Under the pieces are notes generated by a model. That model was not told where the DNA came from, searched no databases, and saw only the letters and a program-made list of their open reading frames with translations. The translations under genes were made by a program, and so were the position numbers. Shown here in pieces: positions 32,739 to 45,676 of a stretch of 64,000 nt of DNA; position 1 is the stretch's first letter, and every line of letters begins with the position of its first letter. Origin of the DNA: Eleginops maclovinus (taxonomy: Eukaryota; Chordata; Actinopteri; Perciformes; Eleginopidae); assembly GCF_036324505.1 (NCBI RefSeq), contig NC_086370.1:4397453-4461452 (forward strand), given 5' to 3'.

Positions 32739-34089
32739 GGACTATGGTTCATGATGACTCCGCGTAGAAGCTCTAATTTCTCTTCCAACATATAACTCTA
32801 TTTGGGTTCCCAGACAAAATGTACTATTTTGTCGAATATGTCTCAAAAAGACAGTCATTTCAAAAGGTATACCTTCCAAGTTTAAAGCTAATACTGGGGC
32901 ACATTGATGTTGTTGATAGAATTCAATTTCATTTAGGTTCGAATAGGCTAAGTCGAAGACAATTTACCGTGTATCATCCGGTGTCAACACTGTCACTTGA
33001 ATAAAAGCACTAGCGGCCGAAATAAAACTTTAAAATATATCTTTCTAAATTATTTGCTTGTAAACTTTTTATAAATAATATTATATAATTGTGTTTGAAA
33101 ATGAATTCTTGTTGGTGCAACCCTGAATAAGCATATGCTATTGAGGCCAAGTTGAAGTATGGAATGTTTTTGTTTTTGTACCATGAAGCTTACATTCTCT
33201 TTGAAAAAGAGAGGCTCTTTATTGAATTTAAAGCACTTGTATTCTTTTTGAATGATGATGTTAAGTATGATGCTCCAGACAAAAGCCCACATACATATTG
33301 TCAGGTAAACTAAATCTATAAAAAAAAATGTCATCCAAGCAGCGCATATAATCTCACAGCAAACTCGTGAAAAACACTTGGCATGCACACCATCTCTTCA
33401 TCTCGTGCACTCTCGTCTGTGTATATTGAATCAGTTTCTGATTAATTATTTTATATGAGATTTAAGATATTTAAGAATAAAATAAGTCTATATGTAATAG
33501 AAGTTGTATGGGGAAAAGAAGTTACCTCTCAATGTTACTGCTCAGTATCTGAGTTTGGAAATGTCCTTTTTGTTTTCTAATGCCTTTTTTTCAGTTTATC
33601 TCATAAAGTATGCAGACTCGCCATGTTGTTGTGAGTTTATCCTGTCATATCAGAAATAGAAAAATGCACTACCCATGATAACATTTGGCCGGCTAGAGTA
33701 GAATTTGTCACTTGCGGTGTGTTTATTATAGAAACGTTTCCTCAGAGAGAAATATTTGAACTCGAGAAAAGTGACAATTAGTATTAATGTGATACTCCCT
33801 TTACTTGGATGGCAGGAATATTGAAAGGAGGCCATAGTAGACATCGAATACGAAGAATGAACCTCATAGCTTTGCACAGGACCACAATTTATTTCCAAGG
33901 TCTGTGGTAAAACATATGAATCTCAGTAGTTATAAAACCGTATTTGATCTCACAAATATGGGCTTCATTGAGCCTCCATACACTGGCAGTTACTGAAAAA
34001 GGGATCTGTAACAGTATCACAACACAACTTTTCAAATCTCCTGCTAAACAAGGGAACATTAGGCTAGGTTAATTGCTGAGCTTGTGTAT

Positions 34090-34275
34090 TTGCTGGTGGT
34101 GTGTCTTTAGGAGCAGCCGAGCTTCTTACAGTCTGTAAGACGATGTGTTTGGTGTCCGACTTCTCTGTGCGTCAGTAGCAGATGTACTGCCCTAAGCCCA
34201 AGCTTGCTGACTCACCGGACGGCTGCTGGAATATTCACCTGTGGTACTGTGACAAAAAAAACAACCTAAAGCCAG
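34090..34275. repeat. second copy of the central part of the 32329-32738 element
   Basis: Carries GTCCGACTTCTCTGTGCGTCAG, GCTTGCTGACTCACCGGACGG and GGTACTGTGACAAAAAAAACA in the same order and orientation as 32450-32600. It is about 1.6 kb downstream and moderately diverged. The inverted ends are not visible, so it is a truncated copy or a local duplication. Confidence 0.6.
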
Positions 34276-34593
34276 TTTTCACTTTTTTCTACATTGACAC
34301 AGATTCCAATAAATGTATTTTTTCACCATGCAATGGATGAGAGCATTTTTGGCTTGTGTTTGTGTGTGATTTAACTTGAGTGAAAGAAAATGTGCAGTGG
34401 TTGTCAGGTGCAAACGTGCTGCAAGGGCCCAAAACATTTCAATCTGGAGAAATTCACTGCAGTTTCAAAAATTATGCAAATTGGAAAACCTAAATGTGCC
34501 AAAAAAGTTTGGGTATTATAAAGTAAGCCAACTGTCACTGTTAGCTTTATCATAATTATAAGTGTTCTGTCCGTATATTTAAAATGACTAGGT

Positions 34594-34645
34594 AGATATG
34601 CTGTAGCTAGCTAGCTTACAGATATGCTGTAGCTAGCTAGTTTAC
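34594..34645. repeat. 26-bp tandem duplication
   Basis: Two adjacent copies of AGATATGCTGTAGCTAGCTAG plus CTTAC, differing at one base. A simple local duplication. Confidence 0.85.
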
Positions 34646-36044
34646 AGCATAACTGAAATAATATTGGGAGGAATCATGTGATCGCAATGTTTAAATAAGT
34701 CGATACAACTTTTCCAGTGACAGAGACAGTTGGCCAACTGTATAATCCCCAAACGCCAACAAGCGCTTTGGTCCCAGCTGTGTGCATCACCTTTAAGTGC
34801 CCCTGTTTCCATCGCATTTCGAGGTTCTTGCAGCGTCTTTTATTTGCACTGTTTTGTTTTTGCAGCACTTTATGTAAAGGCTGTGCATGTTTCGTCAAGT
34901 TTGTAAATATTTCTTAATTTTCTTATTTTTATGCCACATTTGTGTTTCTTACATGACTGCGCGTTTATATTAATGGGAGAGTTTTAGGCCGTTGTGACCA
35001 GTTTGCACCTTTCGGCCAATGTAAAAAAAACTGCATTTTAGTTTTTTCTCAATTCTTGTCGTAATGTCTTAATTTCTTATGACAGCATGATGGAGATTGA
35101 GATGCCTTACAGAGCCACCACAGGGGAGGAATCCAAATGATAGTAGGCTTGACTACCGCTATGTGTTTGACTGTGTGTCTGCACCTTTTATACATACGTG
35201 CACAGGCATCCACACACATTACCCTGGAAGTGAGACACTGTGTTTTGCCTGCATCGCAAATCACACCCCGGTTTGACAGTCCATAAAACGCCTGAGTACA
35301 TTTAACATGCAGCTAGATTTTTTTTGCTTTTTCAAGGCCACACGCAACCCCCCCACGCACTCCTCCCTTTCCAACCATCAGATTACTCGTCTGACTGAAA
35401 GCTATGTGAAATGTCAGACCCAATCTCTCTTTTCCTATCTGATATGAATACGCAGTACTACACGGTGTCCATTTAAGGTGAGTCATGGACGTGTCTATTA
35501 TTAAAAAAACAAACTGGATTTTTTGTGCTGCAGTGCCGAATGAGCTGCAGTGGTGATTATATAAAGTGTAAGGCTATGAGGACTTTAATTACAGAGGGTG
35601 TCTTTGAACCAATGAGTGTGGTTTTTCTTCCAGATAGTGCTGTCGCCTGCAGCTTAACCCCAGAGAGTCAGTAAAGCAAAAGGCTGCTTTACCGTACGGT
35701 TGTAGGACTGCAGGCCGAGGTACGTTGGTGAAGGTTGAAATTGGTCCAGGCTGGCATCTGTTTCATTAAAAATTAATCTGGTTTCAGTAACACAGATGTG
35801 TGTTTATGATACAATTAGCTGTGTTTTAATTTTCTGCTGTAATTAATATGTTTTTAAACAGAGTAACAGCAGAGTGAGATGGGGGACCGAATAAAATATA
35901 ATGTGTGCTGCTGAGAAGGCAATCGACCTAGTGTAGCAACAACCCCTCAAATGTATTAATTAAGTGGTGTTAATACGTGGAGATTATCCTGCTGCACAAA
36001 ACATCTTAAGTGTAATGAATGTGTGTTTGCCACAAAGCTTATTT

Positions 36045-36185
36045 TCTGCAATATATTGAAATCCGATTGGAAAATCCCATTGATTTGTGCCGAGGGACCC
36101 CTTGTGATGCTATCTTCAGGGTCAGCCTACAATAATTTGTCAACAATGCACCACCCTATTGGACCAACAATCTCTGGGAAATTAC
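36045..36185. repeat. dispersed repeat, copy A (partner at 49765-49905)
   Basis: CAGCAATATA... wording (here GCAATATATTGAAATCC), then GGAAAATCCCATTG, GTGATGCTA, TTCAGG and CACCACTCTA-like words, in the same order as at 49765-49905. A diverged interspersed repeat of unknown class. Confidence 0.45.
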
Positions 36186-37292
36186 CACTGGTAAAATGTT
36201 CTCCCACCTTAAAGAAGAACAAAAAGACATTGGTGAATCACTGAAATCTGTAGATAAGAGTTTATCTTCCTGCATTTGGCAAATTACTTGCATGCATGTT
36301 TCGTTGTAGGCTCGAACGATTTGGAATAACAAGCAGGGATTCACACCGACAGTCTGATCTGATTGCACTGAAGGGTTTCATGTCGCGACGCAGGAGCTGC
36401 ACATATGATCCGGGGCATGATTCTACAGTATCTTTGTTGGCCCATCTCTTGAGATAAATGCTTTTGTCTGTCATTGACAGGGAGGAGAGGCCTTCCTTAG
36501 AGTTTATAGATCAACCCGACAACATGAGGCACGCAAACGGCATATGTTGTGCTTTAATGTAGATGCTTTGTCTTACGTCATCAAAAATAATCTTCAATTT
36601 CTCATGTCCCTAAATGCCTTGGACTCCCCCTCATATTTTACATTTCGTACTTCTCAATCAACTCTAATAGCATAACGTGCTCCTCCAGCTCCAGCCTCGG
36701 CAGACAGGACTTGTGATAGCAGGCTGTGATCGTCATGCTAATGCCGTCCTTGACTTAAATAACATGCTGGAGAGACTCGTAGGGCGCGAGAAAGAGAGAG
36801 GCAGGCTGAGCTGCAGCGAGACAGAGAGGGGGGATTTAGGATGGATAGTTCGAGGCTTACTGGAAAAAAAGAAACAGAAGGAGTGAGGGGGAGAGATCAA
36901 AGAGGGAGAGGAGACAGCAAGAGGTGGGCAAAACTTCTTATTAGATATCATCACTTGGGTTCTTGGAAGCTACATTTTTAATGGGGCCTTTGTGTGTGTC
37001 CATAAAAGTGTGTAGAGATGTGTGTTCAGGACTACTGCAGTGGTGTAAGAAACTTAGTACAATTGGACATCAATTGTACCCATTAATGATAATTTACTTA
37101 CCTTTGGTATTACTGCAAACCCTGTGCAAATTGTAGTGTAATTACTTCTGAAAAAATAACCCTGATGATGTCATTAGGGTTATCTAGGCTTGGAATACAT
37201 ACTTACATGGGTCTACTGAAAAACACTACTGCATTATGGGAATTTGTTTAAATTGTTTAACTTTTCAGGATTACATAACAACATATCCTTTC

Positions 37293-38550
37293 AGAATCAG
37301 AAACAGGTTTATTGAGAGTAAGGTGCAGACACAGAAATTGTAAGAAAAGCACCAGAAATATAACTATTATAAACTAGTTTACCATGAATACATTTAGAGA
37401 AATATATACACAACATATTCTGTAAATATAACAACAAAAATAAGTATAGTAAAATATGACAAAATACTTTGAAAATAAAAGGTGTGCATTATTGGAATTT
37501 AAAGCATAGAGCTGTGCAGATTTTCCAAAGGTAGCGTTAAACCTGAATCGGAAAAATAAACAGGGATGTGCGGGGCTAACATTATGGAGGGGGTCAGAGT
37601 GAGTGTCAGTGGGGGTCCTGGGCTTTGTTGATGATGCCAGTAGCTGAAAGGAAGAAACTTTTCTTGTGGCAAGATGTTTTTGGCCTGATGGAGCGGGTCA
37701 AAAAGTATCTGTCCAGGGTGGGAGGGGTCAGTCATAATCTTTCCTGCCTACCTCAGGCTCCTTGGGTTGTACAAGTCCTGGAGGGACTGCAGATTGCAGC
37801 GTCTCCAAACAGCGAATGTCACGTTGCAGCGACAGCCAAGGAAAAGGGCAGGCTACAGGGTAGACCCCGCTAAATGGAGGAGTATCCAATGGTGATGGAG
37901 GAGGAGAGGATGGACTTAGAGTTGTACAAGTTCACTATCAACTGTGTTGGTGGGTTAAAATGATTTGGCTGCTGCAAGAAGAATATCCTCTGCTGGGCGT
38001 TTTGGTGAAGTGAAGTCACCAGATGGTCCATCTCCCACCTGTAGGCAGATTCCTCCCCACCAGAGATGAGTCCGATGAAGGTGGTGTCATCTGCAAACTT
38101 CAGGAGCTTGACAGACTGGTGACTAGCACCAGTCTGCAAGTGCAGCTGTTGGTGTACAGGGAGAAGAGCAGAGGGGAAAGAACGCAGCCCTTAGGGGAAC
38201 TGTCGATGATGATCTGGGGTTCTAAAACAGCTTTTCTCAGATGCATGTTCTGCTTACTGTCAGAAAGGAAGTCTCTGATCCAGGTAGCAGATCCCTGATA
38301 GGACGCGGGAGGAGGCGGTGTGAGCCTGGAGCTGTAGCTGGTGTAACAACTGTGCAGTTGATCTTTAAAGTGACAGTAAAATTGGTTTGGTGTTCAAGTT
38401 GTTGGTCATTCATGGAGCAGGGGCCTTTAGGCTTGTTGCTGGTGATCTTTCTGAGGCCCCTCCAGACAGAAGCACAGTCGTTATCTGAGAACTGGTGCTT
38501 GAATTCCTCAGAGAACAGTCGCATCACTCACCACCTTGCTAAACGTGTAA
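37293..38550 (-). pseudogene. non-LTR retrotransposon remnant (CR1/Rex1/L2-type reverse transcriptase)
   Basis: Read on the minus strand from 38550 down: a segment with NDCASVWRGLRKIT (upstream of the RT domain), then GCVLSPLLFSLYTN near 38195-38150 (RT motif before the active site), then KLLKFADDTTFIGLI (the F-A-D-D active-site box, near 38105-38065) and a late block AQQRIFFLQQPNHFNPP. Next comes DPSHPGQILFDPL near 37735 and a 3' part ending CAATAAACCTGTTTCTGATTC (37318-37293). Pieces are in different frames with deletions, so the gene is dead and strongly shortened. Wording of the motifs fits the CR1/Rex1/L2 group of fish LINEs; the exact clade needs a search. Confidence 0.8.
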
Positions 38551-38589
38551 TTTGACTCTTTAATACTCTCCTAGTCACCACTCCTAAAC

Positions 38590-38700
38590 GCCTTTTCATT
38601 TGGCCACCTTAGTTATCTCCGGGATTTGAACCGGCAACATTTTGGTTCCAAAGACAGGTCCCTATACGGACTGATTCACCATTGCCTCACAAAAAGATTT
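38590..38700 (-). repeat. degraded tRNA-derived SINE-like head
   Basis: On the minus strand a GGTTCAAATCC B-box-like word (38614-38624) follows AATGGTGAATCAGTCC and GGACCTGTCTTTGGAACC. This is similar in layout to the SINE at 58582-58907. The rest of the element cannot be delimited. Confidence 0.4.
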
Positions 38701-39754
38701 CCTATACACCTAGCTCACATTATTTCTGAGGGAAATATTTATCTTTTCAGATACAGCGCACAGCTGTGGTTGCTTTGTAATTTAGGATTACACAAGCAAA
38801 ATATATGTTTTGCCTTGATGTAATTAATGGTTTCAACATTGTATAATTTAACTCTCTTAAAATATTAGTAATTCTTTAATGGATCTATTATATCAACCCA
38901 GTGATATTTTGTGTGTGTATGTTTTTTTTGCCTGTACATTTTTTAATTATTTTTACTATAATTTTGAATTCACTCTGATCTTCTTTTTTACAGCATATAT
39001 TTTGAAATGTCACAGCAGGAGAAACATTACTCCAGTGACTAATTTTATTTGGCTGTTTCAGTTTCTAGGTATTGTATTTGCTGATTCGCTTTTGACTCGA
39101 ATCGAAAGGAGCCCTTATTAATGTCATAGGTTATATCAGCTGTGGCCAACATGTTCGCTGACAACTGTCCATCTGCACATGGAGCCTACGTGATTCACAG
39201 CCCGGTTTTCCAATACAACCAAACTGCATTATTGAGGGAAACATAATCTCCCCTTGATTAAGTACTTTTTTTTGACATATAACAAATATGTTTCTAATTC
39301 TAATTAATGTAAGTTGATGTATGGGTCAAACAAACACAGGTATTTCACATAGGACTGATGTTTGTGTCCCTTGTGAAACCAAAAATCAACAATGACTTGA
39401 CATTACTTTGTAACTTCAATTGCATAACAAAAGTAAACATTCTCAGCCAAACCATGATCCACTACAAAACCAAACAACAAGTGTTTTTGCCTGAATACAA
39501 ATACGTTTTTTCAACCATTTTTGTTTCATTTTGTTTCGATGCCAATCAGTCAACCAAAATACTTTATTGAGCCCAATTTTTGTGACAATTGAACCATATG
39601 CAGATAAAATAAATACATATATAAACATACTTTGAATTAAAGATGTGCAACACAATTCCTTGTAGCCACAGGGACACAGCTCGATAGCAACAGTGTAGTC
39701 TGATATATTATGGTGCAGCCATGTTTCTGTAAAGCAGATTAAAACACACTCCAC

Positions 39755-40165
39755 ATATTCTGTCTGACTCGGACTCCTACCTAACGCTGTTAGCTTGTCC
39801 ATTATTACCCAGTGATCTTAAGAGGCGAGAAGAGGAGGGAGGCTTATATCTCCTTTTTTCTCCATAAATCTGGCCTCAGCTCCCTTCCTTCTTCTCCGCC
39901 AATAGCCATTGTTCTGATCATCATGCTAGCCCTAGGCTTTAGCACTATTAGCTTCTATCTGGTGAAAACAAGTCAGCCATGCATTGGCGTGGATGCACAA
40001 CAACAGCAACTCAACTGCGAGGAAAACAACAAAATCTCTTTACAAGACAGTGAAGAAAGTGTAGAGCTTAATGAGTTACTAATATAATTTGTTAAAAAGA
40101 AAACAAGTAAGTCCAAGTTAGAAGGCTAAAAGTTGAAAATAGTACAGGAGAAACTGCCACCGGCT
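39755..40165. repeat. dispersed repeat, copy B (partner at 4980-5345)
   Basis: TCTGACTCGGACTCCTACCTAACGCTGTTAGCTTGTCC, then AAACAAGTCAGCCATGCATTGGCGTGG and AAGGCTAAAAGTTGAAAA, in the order seen at 4980-5345. The 91-codon open frame within is not conserved in copy A. Confidence 0.45.
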
Positions 40166-41426
40166 CCACACGCTTAGTCGCATTCATGGCCAGTAGATTA
40201 ATGTAAGAGCTATATTCACTCTCCTATTTGCTCTGTTTTGGTCTCCACCAGCAATAAAGAATGAAAAAGCTTAATCTTCACTTTATCTTTAGCTTGATGA
40301 AAACTGCTGTCTGCTGTGTGCAGAAAAATAAGACCGTATTCATTGGTGTAGCTATTCTTAAAAACATGTGAACCCTTCAATCACTCTTCTGCAGCAGAAG
40401 CAAATCAGTAACTGATGGAGACGTATACTGTACGCCAACTAAGAAGGTTGCTCAGTCAACCTACATACTCACTTGGAAGGCAGTGCCTGTTTTCCTTACA
40501 CAGACTTCTACTGTAGTTGTTTGCCTCGCGGGCAAAGCATGGGATGTATGCTAATGCAGTGCACAGGGGCTGGAGACATGGGAAAACAAAAACAGCTTTA
40601 TTGGTTTCTTGTCATTGCTGTGTTTCTCTTCAGTATACGACTCCCTTTGCAAAGGTTGCCTTCTAGCCAATTTGCTATCTCTGAAGACATGTGAAGACTT
40701 ACATCGGCTGTCAAAGCACATGAAAGTAATGAAGAAAAACCCCAACCTTTTTTACCAAACGCAACCCCATTCTGCTACTTCACAGTGGCTTACTGTCAGC
40801 ACAACCGCACCTGATTTTCACTCTATGATGTGACAGTGCGAGGTAGCTTCTCAGTCTAGGAGAAAAGACGTCTCGGTGAGTGACACGACTGAATATTTCC
40901 CTTAGCTTGTTTTCTTGTCACAGTCATTGGCCCCTGCTGTGCTGCCTAATGCATCAAATCTTTTGCGAGTATTGTGATGCATGCCAAAGAGTCAAGTCAG
41001 GTAATTGTGAATATAACGGCGCTGTCTATCTCAAAGCTGTGTGGCGGAATACCTGCCAATCTGAGAAGATCCAATCCCCTCCCTCTCCCCCGCATTCCCT
41101 TCTTAGTTATTTATAGCTTCCTCAAGTGGTGACGCAACACGATACAAGAGAGCGAAGCATCATGTGATGGTTTTAATGCAACAATCCACTGGATTATGGG
41201 GGCCTAAGAGGCTGCAAACATCAAGGCGCGTACATGACAGCCAAGCAGGCAGGGCTGAATCCGGCCAGCTCTCCCTCTCCTATCCCCTCCTCCTCCTAGA
41301 TAGAGAGCAGGACAGCTGGGGATGGCATGGTGTGCAGAGGAGCAGGGAGCAGGGGGGCGAACTGAGAGGACGGAGAGGGAGGAGTGAAGCCAGGAGGTGA
41401 CGCTGCAGTAGCTGTCAGGTACAGGT

Positions 41427-42130
41427 AAAATGAGGCCCTATTCTGCTTTCTTTGGTTTTCCCTTTCCTGTAGTGTATTATATTGGTTTAAGAGCATTTCA
41501 ATCAGGGGTGTCATCAGAATGGTTAGGCCTCTACATAGTGCTGAGGTATATTGCCTCACCACTAGTGTTAGCAAAATCAATCAAATGTAGGTGAATTATG
41601 CTGAATAATTCAGTATGATTTAAGGAAAAAAATAGCTCACAGCTTTCCATAGGGCTTCATTTATTTTGTTGGCAGCAGAAGCCTCAGATTGCTTATAATA
41701 ATGTGAAATAGAAGGGTATAACACACAGATACTATGTGATTTATTTGTACATACATATTTAAGAAGTACAGTATAAGAGAAACACAGGTTTCAGGTGTGG
41801 GCCATATTCCATTATACTTTTGGACTCCTTTGTTTATTTCTGTAACATAGTGACATCACTATGTAAGAGTGGCACTCCAACACATTATACGTAATAAGCT
41901 AAGGGGTGGGACATCTCTAAGCGGTTGACTAATCACAACAGAGTCGGCCAGCTAACCAATCAGAGCAGACTGGGCTCTGGTTTCAGACAGAGGGGGAAAA
42001 GAGGTGCTGCAGCACAGGCAGTATGAGGAAAATAAAGAGCTTTTTGAACATTAAAGCATGGAGACATGTCACAGTAGAGACACTAAATACTGATATGACC
42101 CTGAAAATGAGCAGAATATGTCTTCTTTAA
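41427..42130 (-). mobile_element. nine-copy TTAA MITE family, copy split by about 320 bp
   Basis: 41427-41490 is the right end inverted (AATGAGGCCCTATTCTGC, GGTTTTCCCTTTCCTGTAGT). 41808-42130 is the remainder (TTTGGACTCCTTTGTTTA, TAGTGACATCACTATGTAA, GGGACATCTCTAAGCGG, CAATCAGAGCAGACTGGGCT, GAGCTTTTTGAACATTAAAG, ending GAATATGTCTTCTTTAA). The intervening 41491-41807 replaces the expected GTTTACATGCAC and CCCTCCAGAGGG part. Ends and internal order agree with the full-length copy at 17547-18028. Confidence 0.7.
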
Positions 42131-42889
42131 ATGTGAGGAGGTGTCTGCCTCCCAAAAACAAACTCGGAACTGCTTCTGGAGAGTTCCCTGAAGGGTTAAA
42201 GCACCAACCATAAATGTCCAGCCAGGGCCTCTGTTGCACACCATACCACATATCTTACTCTCCTCTCATTACCTCCATTGTTACTGTCTCATATGAAGGA
42301 ATACAATATATGTATGGTTAATAGACTTGATTATCTGTGAGTGGTACGCAGCATTTTAAAACTCAACCCTGGTTGCAATTTCTCATTTTATTCCCGATTA
42401 AGTATTCATAGTACTGACTGTATTTTGTAAGCTCTAGGAATATCATTTTATAAATGTGAACTGGCTTTAAGCATGTGGTTAAATGTCAGTTGTAACATGG
42501 GAAGCATTTTTCCCTCTCACTTTGATGGAAATCAAGTCCTCCCTCAAATTAAATCTATTGAGAAGAGCTACTAGCGGTCACCCTCGATATAAAAACAGAC
42601 ACTGATGTTAATTCATGATGTAATGTAGCTGCGAGTAGCTTCACATTGAAACTGCTAACGCCAGGCCTCTGCATTTTTATCTGTACAGGAATGCCACCTA
42701 GTGGTAGAAATTGCTAACTTGAGGTGTTAGGACGTGAGGGTGTCAGTTTTTACTTTCAACATGTGAGTGTTTTACTATGTATGCTTTGTACTATGGTACA
42801 GCGTGCACATTTACACTTTTTGGGTTCATAATACATTGTTCTATTGTAAATGATCTTTTATATGCTGTTAGCTTTATATAAACATCTGT

Positions 42890-43720
42890 GTTTTATTTTT
42901 AATGCACATTCTTACATGAAATTCTTGTGTTCTTAAGAAATATGTTTATTTATCTTTTTCTTATGTTGTTGTTGTTGTTGTTGCTGTTGTTATTAATATG
43001 TTGTTTAAACATCTTTACTTTCTTTTTCCTTCTATTGCTTTTTAACTTCTTATATTTTTATACATTTTTTTATTCTATTTTATTTCGATTTCATCTTTAA
43101 TTGGACATTTTACTTTAACTTTATGTAAATATATTTATTTATAAAAAATGATTTAAAGCATACAGTAAATGTTACTTTTAATTCTTGTCTTTTTATTAAT
43201 GTGTGTATTTTATTTATCGCACATTCTTAGTGTAATGTCTAATGGTACATCTTTTATCTATAATTTAATAATTTACTTTGACCGATACATCTTTATGAGA
43301 ATATATTTTAATTACATTTTGTTTCATCTTTTTATTTTACATTCTTAATCTTTCTTCCATTGTTCTTCTATATTTTTTATTTGATCTTTTATCAAACAAT
43401 TTACTGTAATTTTTCTTTTAACAATGATTTTTAAAAATATTATTATTGTTCTCACTTTAACGTCTGGTGCTTGTATACCTTTTTTTTCTTTTATTTAATC
43501 TAATTGTATTTTTTATTGGATATTTTAGTTTAACTTTATTTTATTTAAATGTGTATTTTAATCGCATATTTTTCCCTGAATTTCTTGTGTTTACTGCCAT
43601 ACTTTTATTTTACTTTATTTAATCTTTAATTGGAAATATAACTTTAACTAATGGTTCTATTTTACTTATCATTTTTTTGCAAACAAAAATACTGTTGTTC
43701 TTATTTTATTATTATCATTA
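42890..43720. repeat. T-rich degenerate tandem repeat
   Basis: Over 800 bp with strongly T-biased plus strand. Related phrases recur at intervals of roughly 310-350 bp: TTTTAATGCACATTCTTACATG near 42897, TTATCGCACATTCTTAGTG near 43215 and TTTTAATCGCATATTTTTCC near 43556. Likewise ATTGGACATTTTACTTTAAC near 43100 and ATTGGATATTTTAGTTTAAC near 43517. It looks like an old tandem array that has decayed. A (GTT)n run is at about 42967-42991. Confidence 0.5.
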
Positions 43721-44757
43721 TTCATTTAACTTTTTAAAATAGAGCAACGTTCACATATCCCATTTCGCTCTGTGATAAATAGAGTATTCTAATTGTATTT
43801 TTTTTTTACTTAGTAATTGGAGAAGGATTTTTAACATGGAGAAAAATAGCTTATGCAAATGTTAAAGATTCAACATCAGTCACTTTGAAAGGTCCACATG
43901 TACATCTGTTTAATTACTTAATTGCAATCTGCTTTAAGCACAATATATTGTCTCAGCCAAGGGCAGCATATTACTTGGCCATTGATCCAGGCTGTCTAAA
44001 ATGTGTTCTACTGATACCAGGTCAGCCTTATTTAATCGATTTTTTTAAAGTGAAAGATTAGCAAGCTCCAGTAATTAACTGTTCAGATGGAGGTGAAAAA
44101 TGAGGGTCCCTGCTGAACTCAACCCCGCAGCGAAATGCGAAAACTCAACTGCTTCTTTCCTCCCTTCCTGTGAAGCATTATCATGTGGCAAGTCCATTTG
44201 CTGACTTCCTAAAGGTTTATTCTACTGTAACATATCAAGTCGGCAGCTATACCTGCAGGATTGTGACACAACTTTATTTTGTCTGCAAACCTCCCCATCA
44301 ATATGCACTGACATGCACAGGGACACATTTGGGCGCAACACCAATCCACATACAATGTTTACAGAGCTTCATGACAGACATGAAATGAATACAGTGTGTG
44401 CTTTACTGGAAACACAGTTGTCATTGAATTAGTGACGTACATTCATGATAAAGGACTGTGGCTAAAGCTTCATATGGACAGCAAGAGTTAGCATTCGCCT
44501 TAACCAATGATCCAGACAGAACACATGGAAATAAAAATGTAAACTCAGATTTAAATTTCTCTAATATAACCCTGTTAGGCTTCTTGCTTGGAAACATTGG
44601 GGTTTGAGGGCAAAAGATGGGACATTTTCATTAAAATGTGTTGTTATTTTAACTGTATTTCCTGGAAATCTATGCATACAGTTGGGTACCAAAAAGTTAT
44701 TGCAGAAGAAGAGGGCTCAACAAGAAGTTATATTAAATTAAAAAAGGTCAGTCCACC

Positions 44758-44863
44758 TTAAAGAGCACATATCATGCTCATTTTCAGGTTAATATGTGTT
44801 CTATGCCTCTACTCTGACCTTTCTCCATGCTTTCATGTTCAAAAAGCTCTTTATTTTTCTCAT
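44758..44863 (+). mobile_element. nine-copy TTAA MITE family, left-end fragment
   Basis: TTAAAGAGCACATATCATGC, then TCATTTTCAGGTTAATATG, CTTTCTCCATGCTTTCATGTTC, AAAAGCTCTTTATTTTTCTC, after which similarity stops. Confidence 0.7.
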
Positions 44864-45322
44864 CTGGAAGAGTGACGTTTTCTTTTGCTGCTTCACCAAC
44901 TTAACATTTATTTTACCTTTATTTCTTTGATTCCATTGCACCTTCTGATGAATTACTTCCAGATATGCCACAGAATGTTAATAAGATCATGTTTGTAACT
45001 TGGGGAACTAGTTCAAGGTGCACCAGCAAGCAAAAGCACTTTCACTGCATTCACTTACCGTCTTTTATTTATTGGATGTCTGCAGGTGAGGTGCAATGAT
45101 GTAGCTGCTGCTGGTATAAATATGAAATGTCATCTTGAATCCCCTATAGAATGGTGGATGCTAACATTTGCATTAGCCTAGCATAACATTCATTCAGCAG
45201 ACTACTTAGTGTGCTTTCATTGTTCAACACACCGTTTTTGCTCTTTTTAAAACACTACACATCAAAGCCTGCAAAACTCAGGATCCCAAAGCCTTTGCTA
45301 AGTCAGGTATTCTCCCAGGAGT

Positions 45323-45336
45323 CCCCCCCCCCCCCC
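45323..45336. repeat. poly-C run (14)
   Basis: Fourteen consecutive C just upstream of the LINE end at 45430. Confidence 0.8.
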
Positions 45337-45429
45337 TGCTGAGACACAACCCTGAGATGCACTTTAAAATAGTTGAATAGTCGACTCTAGGAACTTTAGA
45401 TACATCACAGGTTGTTTTTTTGTAGGGCA

Positions 45430-45676
45430 CCTAGTAAGGATGCCACCTGGGTGCCTCCCTAGGGAGGTGTTCAAGGCACGTCCAGCTGGGAAGAGACTGA
45501 GGGGTAGACCTAGGACCAGGTGGAGGGATTATACCTCTTCGCTGGCCTGGGAGCGCCTTGGAATCCCCCAGTCAGAGGGGGTTGATGTGTTAAGGGAAAG
45601 GAAAGTTTGGGGCTCTCTGCTGGAGCTGTTACCTCTGCGACCCTGACGGAAAAGCGGGAGAAGATGGATGGACATC
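45430..45676 (+). mobile_element. 5'-truncated LINE, Rex3/RTE-like 3' end
   Basis: The frame 45440-45646 gives the C-terminal end of an RTE-type polyprotein: LPREVFKARPAGKRLRGRPR, TRWRDYTSSLAWERLGIP and LRERKVWGSLLELLPLRP, then a stop. A few bases later comes GCGGGAGAAGATGGATGG, the short 3'UTR with GATG repeats known for fish Rex3 elements. Everything upstream (endonuclease and most of the RT) is missing, as expected of 5'-truncated insertions. The Rex3 name rests on remembered features. Confidence 0.75.

Noticed and set aside
39812..40087. 91-codon open frame with a hydrophobic stretch (IVLIIMLALGF)
   Set aside because: Lies in a dispersed repeat whose other copy (4980-5345) does not keep the frame.
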